Shown here: piece by piece, positions 53,516 through 64,000 of the stretch
Layout of the letters: every line of letters begins with the position of its first letter
Position numbering within the stretch: the stretch's first letter is position 1
From: Diplosphaera chodatii
Taxonomy: Eukaryota > Chlorophyta > Trebouxiophyceae > Prasiolales > Stichococcaceae
Direction: 5' to 3'
Assembly: GCA_032358165.1 (NCBI GenBank)
Contig: JAALGY010000053.1
Coordinates: 1,798,001-1,862,000, forward strand
DNA length: 64,000 nt
Made by a program: the position numbers and the translations under genes
Notes under the pieces: generated by a model
What the model was told of the DNA's origin: nothing
What the model saw: only the letters and a program-made list of their open reading frames with translations
Databases searched by the model: none

Positions 53516-54072
53516 GGGGTCACCGATCTGTCCTGAATCAATTGATCAGTCAGGTGGACGCCGCTACGGCGCAGCCCTGTTGAGCAGCCTGAGCGTAGGT
53601 CGAGATGGTCCGGTCGGCCGTTTTTGGGACTCCTAATCGCCTCGAGAGCAAGATGGCCTCCTCACCGGAGGGGTGACAGCAGAACAACTGGATCTCACTG
53701 TGTGCAAGCCTGCAGATCCATATCAGAAATCAGATTGTTCAGATTCAACTTGCTCCAGGGTGGTTCCGTGAAGCCGTACCACAAGTATACCTCTTGCCCG
53801 TACACGCAGCACGCCAGCACTGAAATCGCGCCGGCTTGCATCATTCCCGTTCCGAGACAAACGACTGCAGTGTATGCCATTGAGTGCCCATGTTAAGCGG
53901 CGCCTGCTGACTTCAAGTTGCCCTGCGGAATTGAGACACACCTTGCAGCTGCCCCATAGTTGGCTGTGTGCATGGCACCTTGAGCATTGCGGACGACCTC
54001 CGACATAAGCCAAAGCACACACACCTCAGGGCGCCCATGTGGTAGCGTCTTGTTTGACGCAAGCTCACCAGG
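53516..54072. other. Divergent intergenic region (lumen protein / LTV1)
   Basis: Shared upstream region. No supported gene. Confidence 0.5.
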
Positions 54073-57000
54073 ATGGGCAAAGGCAGGAATCGTAAGCCTT
54101 TCATCGACAAGAGCAAGGCCACCACATACAACCTGCTGTACCGAGCCAGCGAGGTGACCGTCGACGGTGAGGATGCAGCCCCTGAGCGTGAGCTGGTGGC
54201 GGCCAGTCGCGGCGTGGGCATCGGGCGGCCCGATGCCGAGGCGGCGGCGGCGGCCGATGTCGGCGACGGCAGCCGCTTCCCACCGCACCACCCGTTGAGC
54301 ATGTTTCAGGTGCTTGTCTTCCCTTACTCGCTCGTTTGCTGTGGTTGCAAACGTCGCGGACGACGCCAGCGTCACGTCTCAGGGCAGTAGGGTGCAGCGG
54401 TGCTAACATGGGCCCATGCTGGGGGGTGCAGGACCCGCCACCCGACAACATGTCGGAAGAGCGGCGGCGGGAGCTCATCGAGATGGGCTTTCCGGACGAC
54501 GGGTACGACTACCTGAAGCACATGCGGGCGCCGGGCCGCGGTGGGCGCGCCAACCTGGAGGGAGCAGGACCCATGGCCGACACCGCAGGTGGTGGCACGA
54601 CAATGTCTTGAACGGCTTGACGATGCAGGCATGTCACCGGCGTATTCCTGTCACCAGCAACACATGTCGTGTAGCCAAGCTGGATTCGTTGCTGTACAGG
54701 GCCATCAGTGTTTGTGCCGGCGACAGAGCAGCAGTCGCAGTTGGCAGACGACGCCAGAATATATGACGCCTCACAGCTGTCCCTCCACCAGCCAGCAGCA
54801 GACGAGGTGAGCTGCCATCCATTTGCGCAAGTGCAGCAGTCTGTGCATGCCATATTGTGCCCGGGCATGCAAGTGTGTATCTCCATGGAATGCGACAGGA
54901 GTCAGCAGGGCATGCCATGGGGGGCGTGTCTGCATTCTCGAGGCAGCGGCAGCGCATGCGGCAGCAAGAGATGGCGGAGGTTGCCGCCATGGAGGAGCTG
55001 CTGGCAGACCCGCAGTTTGAAGATGCTGAGGGCGACCTGGAAGATGACTTCGTCCTGGCGGCAACCCAGGTATGCTGTCATGTCAAACCCATAAGCCAAT
55101 TGCCATTGGCGCCGCATGCTTCGCTTTTCTACACAATGCAGTAACCCTCTGTGAATCTGACCGCATTCCAGGCAGAGGCAGATGAGGCTCCCGCTGAGGC
55201 AGCAGCTGCAGACGCACAAGGGAATGGTCATCCAGCAGACTTCGGAGCTTCGCGCGGTTACAGTGACTCAGACGACGATGAGGTGTGTGTGACTCCCGAC
55301 GCTGAATTTCTGTATGGTCCTTGGTTCTAGCCTGCAAGCTAGCCTGCAATTCCACAGCCCTGTGACCTCTGTTCCGACGCCACGGCAGGCATCAGCCAGC
55401 GATGCCAGCAGCCAGAGCCACAGCGATTGGGGTCCTGGGGAGGCTGGCGGCGCAAGCTCGCAATACGATGCAAAGCCGGGCTCCATAGCGTCCACCTACT
55501 GGCGGCCCGAGCGCTCTGACCGCAAGAACCTGCTGTCCGTTGTCGACGAGCGGTGGGCATCCTGCCGCCTGTGTGCCCACAGCCTCAACCCCGCAGCACA
55601 CAGGCCTGCGCTGCACTGGGTCACCAGATTGCGGGCTGGAGCTATGCAGGCCAGCGCATGCAATGTCCTGACAGCATGAACCTGTCATGCAAGGTTTGAG
55701 CACTTGGCGCTGGACTACGATGAGGACGATATTGGCTCGCTGGACGAGGAGGACCCCGAAGCACAGGTCCGTAATGTCTGCAGCCTGGCATCAGCATGAC
55801 ACCTGTGCACCTCAGTGCCGAGCGTGGACCAGCTGCATGCGAATCAGTTGGAGTGACGCAGATAGAACACGCTGCGCAGGGCACCGAGACGCTTGACGCA
55901 TTCAGCGGGCTCATGGACGAGTTCCTGAGCACACACGAGGGCGCGGCGGTGCCGGACGGCGAGGCCCCCGCACCGCACGGCATCGCATACAGGTCCACGG
56001 CCGACATCGCGCGCTCCGGCAGCGGTGCAGATGCTGCGGCCGCCGCCAAGACCATTGAGCAGGTGCACGAACAACACTGCATGGTGTTCCCCTTTTCAAT
56101 CGTCCCCTGCGCAGCGGAGGCACTTGCCCACTTCATGGCCTGATGGCATATGCAGCGATTGCACCCAGCCTGGCGATACAATCAGCAAATCACATTGAAG
56201 ACTACATGACGAATCCAGGCGTCCCAGTCAGGACAGGTGTGGTGCTCAGCATACTGAGGTGTGCAGGTGTCTGCTGCAGGCCAAGCGGCTGGCACACGAG
56301 GATGCGGCGGCTGCAGCGACGCCGTCGCGCCCGCAGGACTTCGAGCGGCATGCTGAGGCGGCGCGTGAACGCTGGGACGTGGAGTCGGTGCTGTCGCTGC
56401 GCAGCAACCTCGACAACCACCCGGCGTCCATAGCAGAGCCGCAGTCCAGCCGCCGCCCGCGCCAGCAGGTTTGGGCCCTGTGGCTACCTGTTGGCATACA
56501 GCTGCAGGTGGTTGCTGCATCCGCCAGGTTTTGGCGCAGAGCCCATTGCCGAGCATGAACAGAAGGTATTGATCTGCACACCTGTGATTCTACCACAGGT
56601 TCTGGGAGCTGCGTTGACTGACCGCTGCATCCCGCTGGGGCGGAACGGCGTGCCGGTGCCCGCATCTTATGGCGGCGGCGGCAGGCGTGGCGCCCCGTCC
56701 CAGAGGAGCAGGTTGCGGCAGCTGCCTGAGGAGTATGACAGCGATGGCAGCAGCAGCCAGGACGGCGGATCGGTGGCCACGAGCCTGGCAACGCTGCCGC
56801 GCCGCAAGGACGAGACAGCAGAGGAGAAGCGGGCCCGGAAGAACGCGGTCAAGGATTCCAAGGTGTCCATGATGCTGTGCTTGGCCAGTAAGACCATGGG
56901 TGCAAGCCTGCATCAGTGGACAAGCATGATTGAACAAGGGGTTTCAGCCTGTCTCTACACTCCTCGCAAGTCGCTGATGTTGGCACATCCCTCATCCTGC

Positions 57001-57113
57001 AGAGGGCAGCACGCGTTGCCAAGAAGGAGCTGAAGGGCCAGTTCAAGCAGGAGTACGAGCGGCAAAAGCGCGCGATGGCGGCGCCGGCCCCAGCCACCGT
57101 CAGCCTGCCCTGA
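54073..57113 (+). CDS. LTV1: LTV1-like 40S ribosome biogenesis factor
   Basis: LTV1 accompanies pre-40S subunits during maturation and export. The N-terminus MGKGRNRKPFIDKSKATTYN has the family's basic KKPFI-K-KA start. It is followed by MGFPDDGYDYLKHMRAPG, matching the DDDYDYLQHL box. Further exons: LLADPQFEDAEGDLEDDFVL (about 55000-55065), an acidic/Ser linker, STYWRPERSDRKNLLSVVDE with RFEHLALDYDEDDIGSLDEE, LDAFSGLMDEFL, and the C-terminal WDVESVLSLRSNLDNHP box with PSRPQDFE before it (about 56330-56420). A basic end (ARVAKKELKGQFKQEYERQK) stops at 57113. The conserved box WD-ESIL-S-YSN-NHP in the C-terminus makes the call firm. About ten introns. Confidence 0.93.
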
Positions 57114-57439
57114 CACGTAGCATGAGAACACAGCGGCTGAGTGTAGTTAGAGTGTGGGCATCCTTGTGACACGCGACACGCGACACGAGACATTGAACGA
57201 TGTGTGAGTGTGAGTTTTATAAGACACAAGGGGTGTACGTGTACCAGGGGCTCCTTGCAATGTACCGCACGACTTGCGCAACGCATCGATGTTTGTGCGC
57301 CTGCAGCGAATTGCGGTGTGCACAGCCGATGACATACACGTCTCCCGAGTGTCAAGCATGTTAGAGGTTGCGTGACCCCACCTGCTGCGGGGCGTGGCCT
57401 CATTCTCAGCTATCGTATTGGCATCGCAATCGCGACAGC
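57114..57439. other. Intergenic: LTV1 3' UTR and glutathione peroxidase upstream
   Basis: Contains a short run of imperfect GACACGC repeats near 57168-57190. Otherwise no feature seen. Confidence 0.5.
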
Positions 57440-58936
57440 ATGGAGACCACCATAAGGACGTTCAGATCGGGGTCTTTGAAGCAGAGAACATCGCAGCCCA
57501 TCCTTCCGTATGCTGACTCCCCGAACCACACTTCATCGCGGGGCGGCAGGGCCTTCAAACAGCAAGGCAGCAACACCTGCAGGAACCTGGTGGGTGCGGT
57601 ACTTGTGGCTGCCCTTCTGGGAGTGGCCACTGTAGCTTTCACGGGCGTGCCCGGTGTCGTGCAACCGGGCTTCCGGCGCACCAAAAAGACAGCGGCAGCG
57701 CAGCAGACGCACGATGATCATGATGCCGACTCACTTGATGAGCAATGGCACCGCGATGAGCACACCAGCCACGACTATGTGGGCGACGACCACGAGGAGC
57801 AATCTGAACAGGCCATTCTGGATCACCAGATTCGCATGGAGCAGGAGCATGGGGGCTCGCACCACGTGGATCACCTGCCCAGGGACACGCACACCGCGCA
57901 CCATGAGCAGCACGAGCAGCAGCACGAACACGACCACGAGCAGCACCATGAGCAGCACGACGAGCATCACGAGCAGCATGAGCAGCAGCATCATGACCAG
58001 CACTTTGAGCAGCATGGGGAGCACGCAGCCGACCACCCCTTGGACCAGGACGCCGCGCACGCGCACGCCCAGCAGGTGGGGGAGCTGGCGCGGGAAATCC
58101 AGATGAGGAAGGACCAGGCAGAGCTGGCAGGCGTGCACGGGGAGAAGGGCAAGGCGGCGCACCCCCAGGAGCTGCTGGCCAGCATCGCTGAGATGCAGAA
58201 GCAGGCACCGACCCCAGCGCCCACGCCGGCGCCAACAGAGCAGCGGCTGCCGCAGGCGGGTGGCCAGCAGCAGCACCAGGACAGCCAGCAGCAGGAGCAG
58301 CACAAGGCGCAGGAGGCCGTCGCCTCTCCCGCGCCCACTCCTGCGCCGGAGTCAGCGCCCACGCCCGCCCCGCGGGCGGACGCACAGCGGGCGGAAGAGA
58401 AGCAGGCAGACAGCAAGGCGGACCCCACGCAGCCAGTAGTCGCCACCGGCATCTATGCATTGAATGCGAGGGACAAGGACGACCATGAGGTGTCGCTGTC
58501 CCAATATGCGGGCAAGGTGACCATCGTGGTGAATGTGGCATCGCAATGCGGCTACACGCAACAGAACTACAAGGGCCTCGTAGAGCTGTACAAGGAGTTC
58601 GGGGACAAGGGCTTTACGGTGCTGGCGTTTCCTTGCAATGCTTTTGGCAAACAGGAGCCCGGCAGCTGCAGCGAGATCCAGCACTTTGCAGAAGAGCAGT
58701 TCCACGCCACATTCCCGATCTTCAACAAGATCGAGGTCAATGGGCCAGACACGCACCCTGTGTTCAAGTTCCTGAAGGATCACACGCCGCTGGGGCATGG
58801 CGGCGGGGCAGATGTGGACTGGAACTTTGCAAAGTGGGTCGTGAACAAGAAGGGGTATCCTGTAGTGCGGTACCCGTCTGCAATGGACATCAGCGCGCTG
58901 CGGGGATGGATAGACTACGAGCTGTCACGCAATTGA
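57440..58936 (+). CDS. GPX: Membrane-anchored glutathione peroxidase with His/Glu-rich stalk, intronless
   Basis: 498 residues if started at METTIRTF (57440); an in-frame Met at 57368 would add 24. One hydrophobic span (LVGAVLVAALLGVATVAFTG, residues about 49-68) follows a basic head, giving a type II (N-in) topology. Residues about 90-205 are extremely rich in His, Glu, Gln and Asp. A linker with PAPTPAP repeats follows to about 330. The C-terminal ~165 residues form a complete GPX domain: peroxidatic Cys370 in VASQCGYTQQNY, FPCNAFGKQEPGS with catalytic Gln, FPIFNKIEVNGPDTHPVFKFL, and VDWNFAKWVV with catalytic Trp/Asn. It uses Cys rather than selenocysteine. The catalytic side would face the ER/Golgi lumen, cell surface or thylakoid lumen. 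No introns. Plain GPXs are about 170 residues, so the first two-thirds are unusual. Confidence 0.9.
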   Translation: METTIRTFRSGSLKQRTSQPILPYADSPNHTSSRGGRAFKQQGSNTCRNLVGAVLVAALLGVATVAFTGVPGVVQPGFRRTKKTAAAQQTHDDHDADSLDEQWHRDEHTSHDYVGDDHEEQSEQAILDHQIRMEQEHGGSHHVDHLPRDTHTAHHEQHEQQHEHDHEQHHEQHDEHHEQHEQQHHDQHFEQHGEHAADHPLDQDAAHAHAQQVGELAREIQMRKDQAELAGVHGEKGKAAHPQELLASIAEMQKQAPTPAPTPAPTEQRLPQAGGQQQHQDSQQQEQHKAQEAVASPAPTPAPESAPTPAPRADAQRAEEKQADSKADPTQPVVATGIYALNARDKDDHEVSLSQYAGKVTIVVNVASQCGYTQQNYKGLVELYKEFGDKGFTVLAFPCNAFGKQEPGSCSEIQHFAEEQFHATFPIFNKIEVNGPDTHPVFKFLKDHTPLGHGGGADVDWNFAKWVVNKKGYPVVRYPSAMDISALRGWIDYELSRN

Positions 58937-59118
58937 CACGCTCGCCTGTAGCCAAGGTTTCGTTCAGATGGGCTCCATTAGCATAAGTGACATGGGGCTG
59001 CTGTACTTAGGTTTGATGACCCACTTCCAAATGGACATTGTGACGTTCGGATGTTGCCAGAATGTTGTAGCAATCACAGTACAGCGAAGTGCTACTGTCG
59101 TGGCATTGGCAGCGGGTG

Positions 59119-59933
59119 TCACGGTGTGTATCGCACATTGGCGGCCGCGTCTGCCTTCATCAGCAGCTTGCCATGCGGTACATGCGAGGCCACCGCACCA
59201 AGCCGTGTTGGCGGCCAGAACACGCCCATCACACGCCCCTGGATCAGCGCCAGTGGTACTGGTCCAAAAGAGGTGGCAGAGTCCTCGCTGAACATCGTGT
59301 TGTCGCCCTCTACCCAGCAGTGCCCCTGTATTGATGGTGACGACACATTCAGGAAAGAGCTCGCCCTGTTCATGTCAGCCGCTGATGGGTGTGAGTTGTA
59401 GTTACGTACCATAGTCTGACAGCATCGTAGTCACCTTTGGCACCTTCACGATGTCCTTCTGGCTGGAAACCAGCAGCCAGTCGCCTTCTAGCCCGATCAA
59501 CCGCTTCACCAGCAGCTTCCTCGGCTGGCGCGGCGATCTGCAGCACGACCTAGGCCGCCCTTCATGCATGCCCATGAGCGACCAATCCGCAGCACACAAT
59601 AGGCAACCACGGCAACGTACTTGAGCACCACCACGTCGCCACGCTTGTAGGTGAATATCCGCGTTGACACCTTATCTACCAGGACGCGGTCTCTAATTGC
59701 GCCCGCTGCACCTATGAAGCACATGACAGCCGCTCAGAACTACATTTTCCAAAAGCTTGCCAACGCAGGATCACTCCTCACTTTGTTGATTTACCAGGAT
59801 TCAATGTGGGCTGCATGGAGTGGCCATTGATGGTGGCGCCACCAACAATGCAGTCATTGATGGTCAGCGCCACAGGCGTCCACCAGAGAGCTGTTGTGAA
59901 GCTGCTACCGAGCGCCCTCCATTGAGCGTGCAT
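59119..59933 (-). CDS. IMP2: Mitochondrial inner-membrane peptidase subunit 2 (IMP2/IMMP2L)
   Basis: S26-family signal peptidase that removes sorting signals in the mitochondrial intermembrane space. The start is MHAQWRALG (59933). The N-terminal hydrophobic segment FTTALWWTPVALTINDCIVG precedes the catalytic-Ser box GATINGHSMQPTLNP. The next exon is RDRVLVDKVSTRIFTYKRGD. The Lys box is KLLVKRLIGLEGDW, then GHCWVEGDN (box E) and TSFGPVPLALIQGRVMGVFW, ending at 59119. Ser/Lys dyad and order match IMP2 rather than IMP1; the NGHSM context with a Pro-Thr-Leu-Asn-Pro run is typical. Four exons with short introns. Divergent from the K+ channel gene. Confidence 0.9.
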
Positions 59934-60572
59934 CCACTTGACTGGTGACTGAGCGCTGGCCTAGTTGCTGTCCCCTCACAGCATGCCGATGGATTCCTGA
60001 ATCTCCAAAGCCTGGTGCTGCTTGCGCCGCGCCCGCAGCCTGGCCGATTTTATCAACGTGTGCAGTGACCCCAGGGCGACCACGGTCGTACATACATGTC
60101 AGCCGATCGGCAAGCCATTGTAGAAAGTACAAATAAGGTATTGAGTCGCTGCTTGCGTGGGTCACCATGAAGATCTCCGAGACGTTCTTGCTTGTGAGCC
60201 CCGTGAGCGGCCTGCCCTGCTCACAAGTAATTCCGGCATCCCCCCGATTGCGATACAAACGTCAAGTTTGTCTTGAGCTTGCCGCATAATCTCACTCGTG
60301 GCAGCTTGCATCGCGCAGCAGGCGTTACCGTCGGGATTGGGGTTGCAGTCCTTGCCACTTGAGACTGTCCAGGCGGTAGAGTGCAGCGCACAGACAGCGT
60401 GTCACATTGCTGTCACACTCACAGCATGTTGCTGCGTATGACGTAGGGGTGCTGCGTTATGCCAGCTGCAAACTCTGGCTGCTACCTCATGGCGCATTTT
60501 CAGCAGCAGGCATAGGCATTGTGTGTGTCTGCCAAACGCAACGCTGTACACAGCAGCAAGCAGTCACAGGCG
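59934..60572. other. Divergent intergenic region (IMP2 / Kir channel)
   Basis: Shared upstream region. Minus-strand frames near 59940-60258 have no domain support. Confidence 0.5.
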
Positions 60573-63500
60573 ATGTCGGACAGGGACACCGATGGTGACT
60601 TCACCACAGCACCCGAGTGCGTGGCGCTCACGGCGGAAGGCACTGGGCCACTGACCCGCGTCAGCACAGCAAGCACCGTTTTGAGCTCCCGCCAATCCAT
60701 GAACGACAGCGCGATTCACTCGCACAATGCACCAAGCCCGCTGGGCCGCAACAGCCGGAACCCAGCCAGCACCCCACTGACCCAGGTGCGGTGCCAGGGC
60801 ATGGTCATCACAGCGAGGCAGGTACTGCTGCCTGAAGACGCGACATCCTCCAGTGCGGAAGCTTACCATGGTGTTTGGTGCTTGCTGCCAGTCGCCTGAG
60901 GACGAGGACGGCGAGACGGATAACAGGTCCATGGATGCGCCGACGCTCATGGCCGGCGCGGCGAGGGAGGTCTCGGTGGCGTTCGAGAGGCTCAGGTGTC
61001 GCTGCGTGACGCATTGCTGTGCATGCACATGTCACCGCCTACGTGCGAGCAACCTTGACCCTCAGGTGCCAGAGTGCAATGGCTGGTCATTGCCACACCT
61101 GCGTGTCCTCATAACCGTGCATGGCACCTTGTGCAGGAAGCAGCAGGCAAAGGAGCGACACCTGCTCACGCAGACGTCGCTGCAGCCGCGCAACTTCTTG
61201 TCGGAGGTGCAGGACTGGAAGAAGTACTATACAGCAGACTGGACGCCTGACCGCGGTTCGAGTGTATATGAGAATGAGCGGCGGCGCCTGCACCGCCCGG
61301 CGCTTGTCCAAACCGGCAGGTAGGTCATCGCTCAACACCATCATATAGTTGCAGTCCGGAGCTGCCACACATGCAAAACTGCTGTTTCAATGTTGCAAGC
61401 AGGCCTCTCAGTATGCCGTGGGCTCTGGTGGTGCTAATACTGTGCACATCTTGCGGTTGCAGCTCTGCCGGCCAATCGCGGGTCAAATACACAGCCTCAG
61501 GAATCTTGGCCTGGCATATGTGGCATCGAGGTGGGACCCTGCACTGATGGTGCAGAGTGACATTACCATTTGCAAGTGCCCTCACAGACTCAAAGACTTC
61601 AGGGATGCAAGACTGGATGTGGCTGGCTGCAGACTTCTTCCTGACGGTCATCCACCAGAATGTGCGCTTGGATTACAGGCGATTGTCACCAATGTATATT
61701 ACTAGTCCTGCAGTCATCGACCATGTCCACACAAATGGACGTCTGACAGTGCCCTGTCCACAGGTGTGGCGGTTGTTGGGCGGCTTCACCTTCCTGTACC
61801 TGGGCAGCTTCCTGTTTTTCTCGCTGATGTGGTACATCGTGTGGAAGTGAGCCACTACCCCTGCAGCCGAGCTGCCATGGATGCGTCGTACGATAGCTCA
61901 TCACTTCGGTCATCAAGGGCACGCATTTCATGCAATGCGTGGCAAGGCCAATTTTGCCGTATGTGTTTGCTGCAGGTGTGATGAAAACTGCCTATACGGC
62001 GTGCGCGGCTATCCAATGATATTCAACTTCAGCGTCGTCACGCAGCAGACGATTGGTATGCTGACCTTGCCATTGCGCTGCGGCTTGACACTGCAGCATC
62101 CCGTATCGTAAGCTTTCTGCGGCAATGATGCTGACGTTGCATCGGCGCTGCAGGGTACGGTAACACAGGTCCCAACAACTGCGCGTGGGCGAGCCTGGTG
62201 CTGGTGATCCAGACCATCTTCGGGCTATTGCTGGACGCTATCACCATCGGTGTGCTGTTTGCGCGCATATCTCACCCCCAGCAGCGTGCCCGCTCGGTGA
62301 GATGCTTCGGATGTTGTCCGTCACACATGCTTGCAACAGCTTGCAGCAGGGTGCCGCAGCTGCCAAGCAGTCCAAGTGGCTGTGTGCCATTGAATAGATC
62401 AACAGCTTTAAAACTTCGGCTTTCTATGGCGCAGATCTTCATGTCAGAGACGGCGGTCATTGCCCGCCGTGATGGCATCTTGAAGCTTATGTTCCGCATC
62501 GCGGACATCAAGACCACCCAGGTGCCTTCTTGCATGAAACCAGCCACCAGTGCTGTTGGTCCTATGCCAGTAAACCTGCTGCAAAGCTAGGCGGCGCCAA
62601 TGTTGAACTGCGTCATGGCTTCGCAAGGTGGTGGAGCCCAAGGTGCGGGCATACCTCTACACCTGGGGCGAGGGGCGCCACACGGCAGAGGGAGAGTTCA
62701 TTCCGGTGCGCAGTGCCTGACTACGCTCCTCGTTGCTTTATGATCATGGTGCTAGTGTTGGATGGCCATGCGGTCATGCGCCTGCACGTGTCAAACGACT
62801 GCAGTTACATCTGTACACAGCAAGCTGTTGAGCTGCGAGTGGCTGGGGCGCTCGGCTGTCGGAGGAGGTGATGTGACTCTTCACTGTCTGTAGATGATGC
62901 TTGTCACCACACCTGATGCTCCGGCCCTGCAGGTGCGCAGCGAGGAGCTGGACCTGGGTAACATCGACGGCCTGCTGCTGCTGCCCATCACCATCGAGCA
63001 CACGATCGATGAGCGCTCGCCGCTGTGTGGCCTGACACATGCCAGCCTCCAGGTCTGGGGCTGGTCATTGGAGAGGAAGGTGCTTCGGGGCATGCGCTCC
63101 ACAGCTATTCAATGTGCTGCATTCGATCTTGAATACCACCTCCTTTTTTCCATTGCAGTCGCTGAATGCTGAGGTGGTGGTCACCTTTGAGGGGACGACC
63201 GAGATGGGTGCGTCTGGTGCACCTCTGCTCGGCGGTGTTCAGGGAGCAGCCTTGCTGGCGCGCGCAACTGGATGCCAACTTTGTCAGTACCCTGTGCAGG
63301 CAACCCCTTCATGTCGCGGCAGTCGTACCTGTCGACCGAGATCCGGTGGGGCTACCAGTTTGTGCGCTGCATCCACCGCCCACACAACGATGACACGCAC
63401 TACAGGGTGGACACCGCCAAGTGAGCCTTGCACACACCTGCTGCAAGCTGCAAGGCGCAGCTTCTGTTGACATCGCGCCTGCTCAGACAGTTGCCGGCAG

Positions 63501-64000
63501 CGACTCGTATCACAGAGCCCTTGCACAAGTCATGTGTATCTGCATCGCAGGTTCCACCAGATTGAGCCGCAGCCGGAGCTGCCAATGCTGCCACAGGAGG
63601 AGCTGTCACAGGTGCAGACACCAGCAGCATCTGTTACTTTCACAATTTGAGTGCACTCTGTGCTGTTACCTGCAAACAGCTGGGAAGGCTCAGCGCCTCA
63701 ATGGTTGAGATGTTGACAGTTCTGGTTGCGCATGTCAGATTGTGGTGTCACGGTCGAAGCGCACGGTGCCATACCCAATCTTGGGAGAGAACACGCTTGT
63801 GCTTTCGGAAACGATGGTGCTGACAGAGGACAATGGGGAGCTCACCCTCATGTTCCGCGTTGGCGACACGTGCGCGATCCTGCTTATGTTGATTGCAAGC
63901 AGTGGTTGCCCAGCTACAATAGTATGCACGCATCGATCTGCCCTTGGTTGACGTCCATGACAGGTTGGCATCCTGCAACGCAGGTACCCGAACCAGATCC
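60573..64000 (+). CDS. Inward-rectifier (Kir) K+ channel with start of a second cytosolic Kir domain; 3' end outside window
   Basis: A membrane K+ channel subunit, tetrameric in the family. The N-terminal Ser/Thr-rich region starts at MSDRDTDG (60573), or at a Met at 60868; the exon joint there is uncertain. Then SEVQDWKKYYTADWTPDRGS and TM1 (exon 61764-61846, FTFLYLGSFLFFSLMWYIVW). The pore exon 61976-62055 is CDENCLYGVRGYPMIFNFSV, ending TQQTIG; the filter continues as YGN in the exon from 62154, so an intron splits TIG|YGN. TM2 is SLVLVIQTIFGLLLDAITIG. The cytosolic Ig-like domain follows: SETAVIARRDGILKLMFRIA, VVEPKVRAYLYTWGEG, RSEELDLGNIDGLLLLPITI, and SRQSYLSTEIRWGYQFVRC with YRVDTAKFHQIE. 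After this normal Kir end, exon 63739-63869 restarts the domain (SETMVLTEDNGELTLMFRVG) and joins in phase to the next exon (from 63984). Confidence 0.88.

Noticed and set aside
57890..58020. Short-period DNA repeat that could be mistaken for a CRISPR array or satellite
   Set aside because: It is in-frame coding for the His/Glu/Gln-rich stalk of the GPX protein. There are no spacers of regular length.
57639..58541. 300-codon open frame on the minus strand, Pro/Ala/Arg-rich
   Set aside because: Antisense to the low-complexity His/Glu/Pro region of the GPX gene. Composition explains its openness.
59905..60258. 117-codon minus-strand frame upstream of IMP2
   Set aside because: Out of frame with the IMP2 start exon and without domains. 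It overlaps the intergenic region and first exon.

Overview
This is a stretch of nuclear genome from a green alga. The evidence is intron-dense genes with GT..AG introns, some as short as about 46 bases; acceptors mostly of the form (t)gcag; GC-rich exons; and plastid or lumen leaders on IspD, UMP kinase, ribose-5-phosphate isomerase and a Tat-type lumen protein. Candidate TGTAA polyadenylation signals, typical of Chlorophyta, also follow some genes. A trebouxiophyte (Coccomyxa, Chlorella or Trebouxia relatives) fits best, but that placement is inference. There is no sign of bacterial, viral or mobile-element sequence, no tRNA or rRNA gene, and no CRISPR array.

Layout. 71-10879 (-): a KDM5-like JmjN/ARID/PHD/JmjC/C5HC2/PLU-1 protein whose JmjC iron site looks lost. 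11293-16328 (-): a DENN-domain Rab GEF candidate. 17195-17798 (-): a short spliced gene I do not recognise, inside an otherwise sparse region. 18973-21138 (+): intronless glutamine:fructose-6-phosphate amidotransferase. 21725-23949 (+): Aurora kinase. 24318-26040 (-): IspD of the MEP pathway. 26780-29405 (+): a SAP-domain, single-membrane-span protein with a degenerate AAA-like C-terminal domain. 29839-33046 (-): an RRM/Gly-rich/RS protein with a coiled-coil tail. 33742-36278 (+): RanBPM-like SPRY-LisH-CTLH protein. 36585-37424 (+): ribose-5-phosphate isomerase. 37691-44550 (-): SF3B1. 44933-46459 (+): plastid UMP kinase. 47314-51924 (+): CTNNBL1 with an added charged tail. 52227-53515 (-): thylakoid-lumen protein of unknown function. 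54073-57113 (+): ribosome-biogenesis factor LTV1. 57440-58936 (+): membrane-anchored, His-rich glutathione peroxidase. 59119-59933 (-): mitochondrial inner-membrane peptidase subunit 2. 60573-64000 (+, continues beyond the window): an inward-rectifier-type potassium channel.

How they relate. This is ordinary housekeeping sequence, not an operon or island. Three genes serve pre-mRNA splicing (RRM/RS protein, SF3B1, CTNNBL1). Several genes are plastid metabolic enzymes. Many neighbours are divergent with 300-750 base shared upstream regions. The parts most worth a second look are the apparently dead JmjC domain, the SAP-TM-AAA-like protein, the Kir channel with a second cytosolic domain starting after the first, and the glutathione peroxidase fused to a membrane anchor and His/Glu-rich stalk.

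Exon ends are given only where I read the splice sites and phases. Whole-gene spans run from the chosen start codon to stop.
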